A DNA stretch of 33,412 bases, from NCBI GenBank assembly GCA_018399975.1, contig JAGYNU010000006.1, positions 1 to 33,412 on the forward strand, written 5' to 3'. A program made the translations under genes and the position numbers. Below are positions 32,148 to 33,412 of the stretch, in pieces (position 1 is the first letter of the stretch; every line of letters begins with the position of its first letter). The notes under the pieces were generated by a model. The model saw only the letters and a program-made list of their open reading frames with translations. It was not told where the DNA came from and made no database searches. The DNA comes from Candidatus Omnitrophota bacterium (GTDB taxonomy: Bacteria > Omnitrophota > Gorgyraeia > M55B152).

Positions 32148-33374
32148 ATGCAAAAAATGTTAGGAAAGATAACAAAAAAAATTTATATATATTTTATTAT
32201 TTTATTTTTACTTTGGATTTCTTTTTTCTGTGAGTATGTACAGTCAAAATATCAATATTTTGTTCTAGGAATATTTTTTGTTTTATTTTTTTATTTATTC
32301 TTTCAAAGAAATATTTTATCTAAATGGAACAATATTGTTAATATTTCTTTTTTAATTTTTATAACATCTTTCTATATTTCTTATTTTACGGCAGTTAACA
32401 GAAATAATTCTTATAATGCACATTACATTGTTGTAACGTTACTTCTTTTGTATTTTATTTTCCAGTCAATAAATTTCAAGGATATAAAAACTAAATTATC
32501 ATCTCTGATTTCAATATTAAGTATTATAGTTTTTGCTATTGGTATTTTAGAGTTAATATTTAAGAAGAATTTTTTATACGAAGCCTTTTTTTATAATCCA
32601 TTTTATAAAGGTTACATTAAATGTGGAGAAGTTATGTCTACGCAGTATCATCCGGCAGTTTTTGCTACTTTCATGTTGGCATGTTTACCATTTTCGCTTT
32701 ATTGTACAGAAAATAGCAAATGTAGATTGCAATTATTGGGAATATTAGGAAGTTTTGCAAGTATAGTAGGTATAATATTATCTACGATACATTTTGCCTT
32801 TATAGGTATGATAGTTTTGTTAAGTATTTATTTATTTCAAAAAAATAGAAGAGTTTTTAAAATATTTCTAATTATATTTATACTGTTTTTAGCTATTTCC
32901 ATTTTGTTATCTAATTTTGATATGCTTTTTTATAAATTTTCTATCCTAAGCAAACTACATCTTCGTTCTTTAATATATAGATTTCAACGAGTTATTATTA
33001 GTTACAAAATTTGGAGTGATAATCTTTTAACCGGAGTTGGTTTTAATAATTTCAGATATTTGTTCGACCAGTATTCTCAAGGAATTATTTCGGATTTCAC
33101 ACATAAGATACCAGATAATATGTATTTGTCATTATTAGCAGAAACAGGGATACTAGGATTATTTTCATTTATTATATTTTTAATTATTTTAATAGTTAAT
33201 GGAGCAAAGAAGGTAAAGGGTATTCAGTATCAGGATGACAAAAATTTTCTTAATCTTATGTTATTAGGGTTAATAGCTCTTCTTATAAACATGAATGGAT
33301 ACGATTTCTTGTATTGGCATATGCCGCTTTATTTTTTTTCTATTTATATTGGTATAATTAGAAGTTATTTATGA
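32148..33374 (+). CDS. O-antigen ligase / Wzy-polymerase-like membrane protein
   Basis: A 408-residue polytopic membrane protein with about ten hydrophobic segments. Its large periplasmic loop carries LLTGVGFNNFRYLFDQ and HKIPDNMYLSLLAETGILGLFSF, the pattern of the O-antigen ligase (WaaL)/Wzy/PglL-like family (PF04932). These enzymes polymerise a lipid-linked glycan or transfer it to lipid A, or to proteins such as pilins. The ATG at 32148 is taken; Met4 at 32157 is an alternative. No Shine-Dalgarno precedes it directly, though AAAGGA lies at 32099-32104 in front of a tiny overlapping reading frame. Confidence 0.85.
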   Translation: MQKMLGKITKKIYIYFIILFLLWISFFCEYVQSKYQYFVLGIFFVLFFYLFFQRNILSKWNNIVNISFLIFITSFYISYFTAVNRNNSYNAHYIVVTLLLLYFIFQSINFKDIKTKLSSLISILSIIVFAIGILELIFKKNFLYEAFFYNPFYKGYIKCGEVMSTQYHPAVFATFMLACLPFSLYCTENSKCRLQLLGILGSFASIVGIILSTIHFAFIGMIVLLSIYLFQKNRRVFKIFLIIFILFLAISILLSNFDMLFYKFSILSKLHLRSLIYRFQRVIISYKIWSDNLLTGVGFNNFRYLFDQYSQGIISDFTHKIPDNMYLSLLAETGILGLFSFIIFLIILIVNGAKKVKGIQYQDDKNFLNLMLLGLIALLINMNGYDFLYWHMPLYFFSIYIGIIRSYL

Positions 33375-33386
33375 TAATAATTTAAA

Positions 33387-33412
33387 ATGGTTGATTTATC
33401 TATAATAATTAT
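33387..33412 (+). CDS. Start of a further GT2 glycosyltransferase gene (partial)
   Basis: An ATG at 33387 opens a frame reading M-V-D-L-S-I-I-I up to the window edge. This matches the canonical first strand of GT2 enzymes (compare MDISVIIP at 15544). It lies 12 bp after the ligase-like gene, the usual spacing in this cluster. Only eight codons are visible, so the call is tentative. Confidence 0.5.

Overview
The window is a low-GC (roughly 30 %), densely packed bacterial chromosome segment. Every convincing gene is on the + strand. A diderm envelope is implied by a secretin, a PilM/N/O/P inner-membrane platform, an ExbB/ExbD/TonB-type energising trio and O-antigen-ligase-like and heptosyltransferase-like proteins. 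Gene content and order, the repeat-rich spacers and the DUF2582-type winged-helix protein remind me of candidate phyla such as Omnitrophota. That placement is an inference from style, not a database result.

Layout. Positions 1-767 carry no gene. They hold heptanucleotide arrays (29 units in perfect register at 204-406), a tandem duplication of about 115 bp, and several hairpins, the last of which sits directly upstream of exbB. Positions 768-3069 carry exbB, exbD, a TonB-like gene, a small membrane zinc-ribbon protein and a small winged-helix protein. After a good sigma70-type promoter (3084-3112), positions 3255-14108 carry a type IV pilus / type II secretion-like system: a PilM protein apparently fused to PilN, PilO, PilP, a short secretin, PilB/GspE, PilC/GspF, three tandem pilins, PilT, a PilX-like protein and a PilV-like minor pilin. 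No prepilin peptidase gene is present.

Positions 14178-33412 carry a surface-glycan cluster: a UDP-galactopyranose-mutase-like flavoprotein, several GT2 enzymes, a GT9 and a GT4, two COG0392-type (LPG-synthase/AglD-like) membrane proteins, a membrane-anchored SGNH-like protein and an O-antigen-ligase/polymerase-like protein. It also holds several unexpected enzymes. Two are stand-alone radical SAM proteins. One is a 1532-residue protein that joins GT2, coiled coil, membrane segment, second GT2, GT4 and a radical SAM domain with CxxxCxxC in one chain. One is a membrane-anchored HipA/FAM20-fold kinase with an intact N-x-D-x-H-x-x-N motif. The window ends at the start of another GT2 gene.

How it may fit together. 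The pilus genes form a near-complete assembly and retraction machine. The downstream cluster can be read as a pathway that assembles a glycan on a lipid carrier and modifies it by radical SAM chemistry and phosphorylation. The glycan is then moved across the membrane and polymerised or transferred. Whether its acceptor is the neighbouring pilin, a lipid or a capsule cannot be told from sequence alone. The best candidates for something undescribed are the giant GT/GT/GT/radical-SAM fusion and the secreted-type kinase within a glycan operon.
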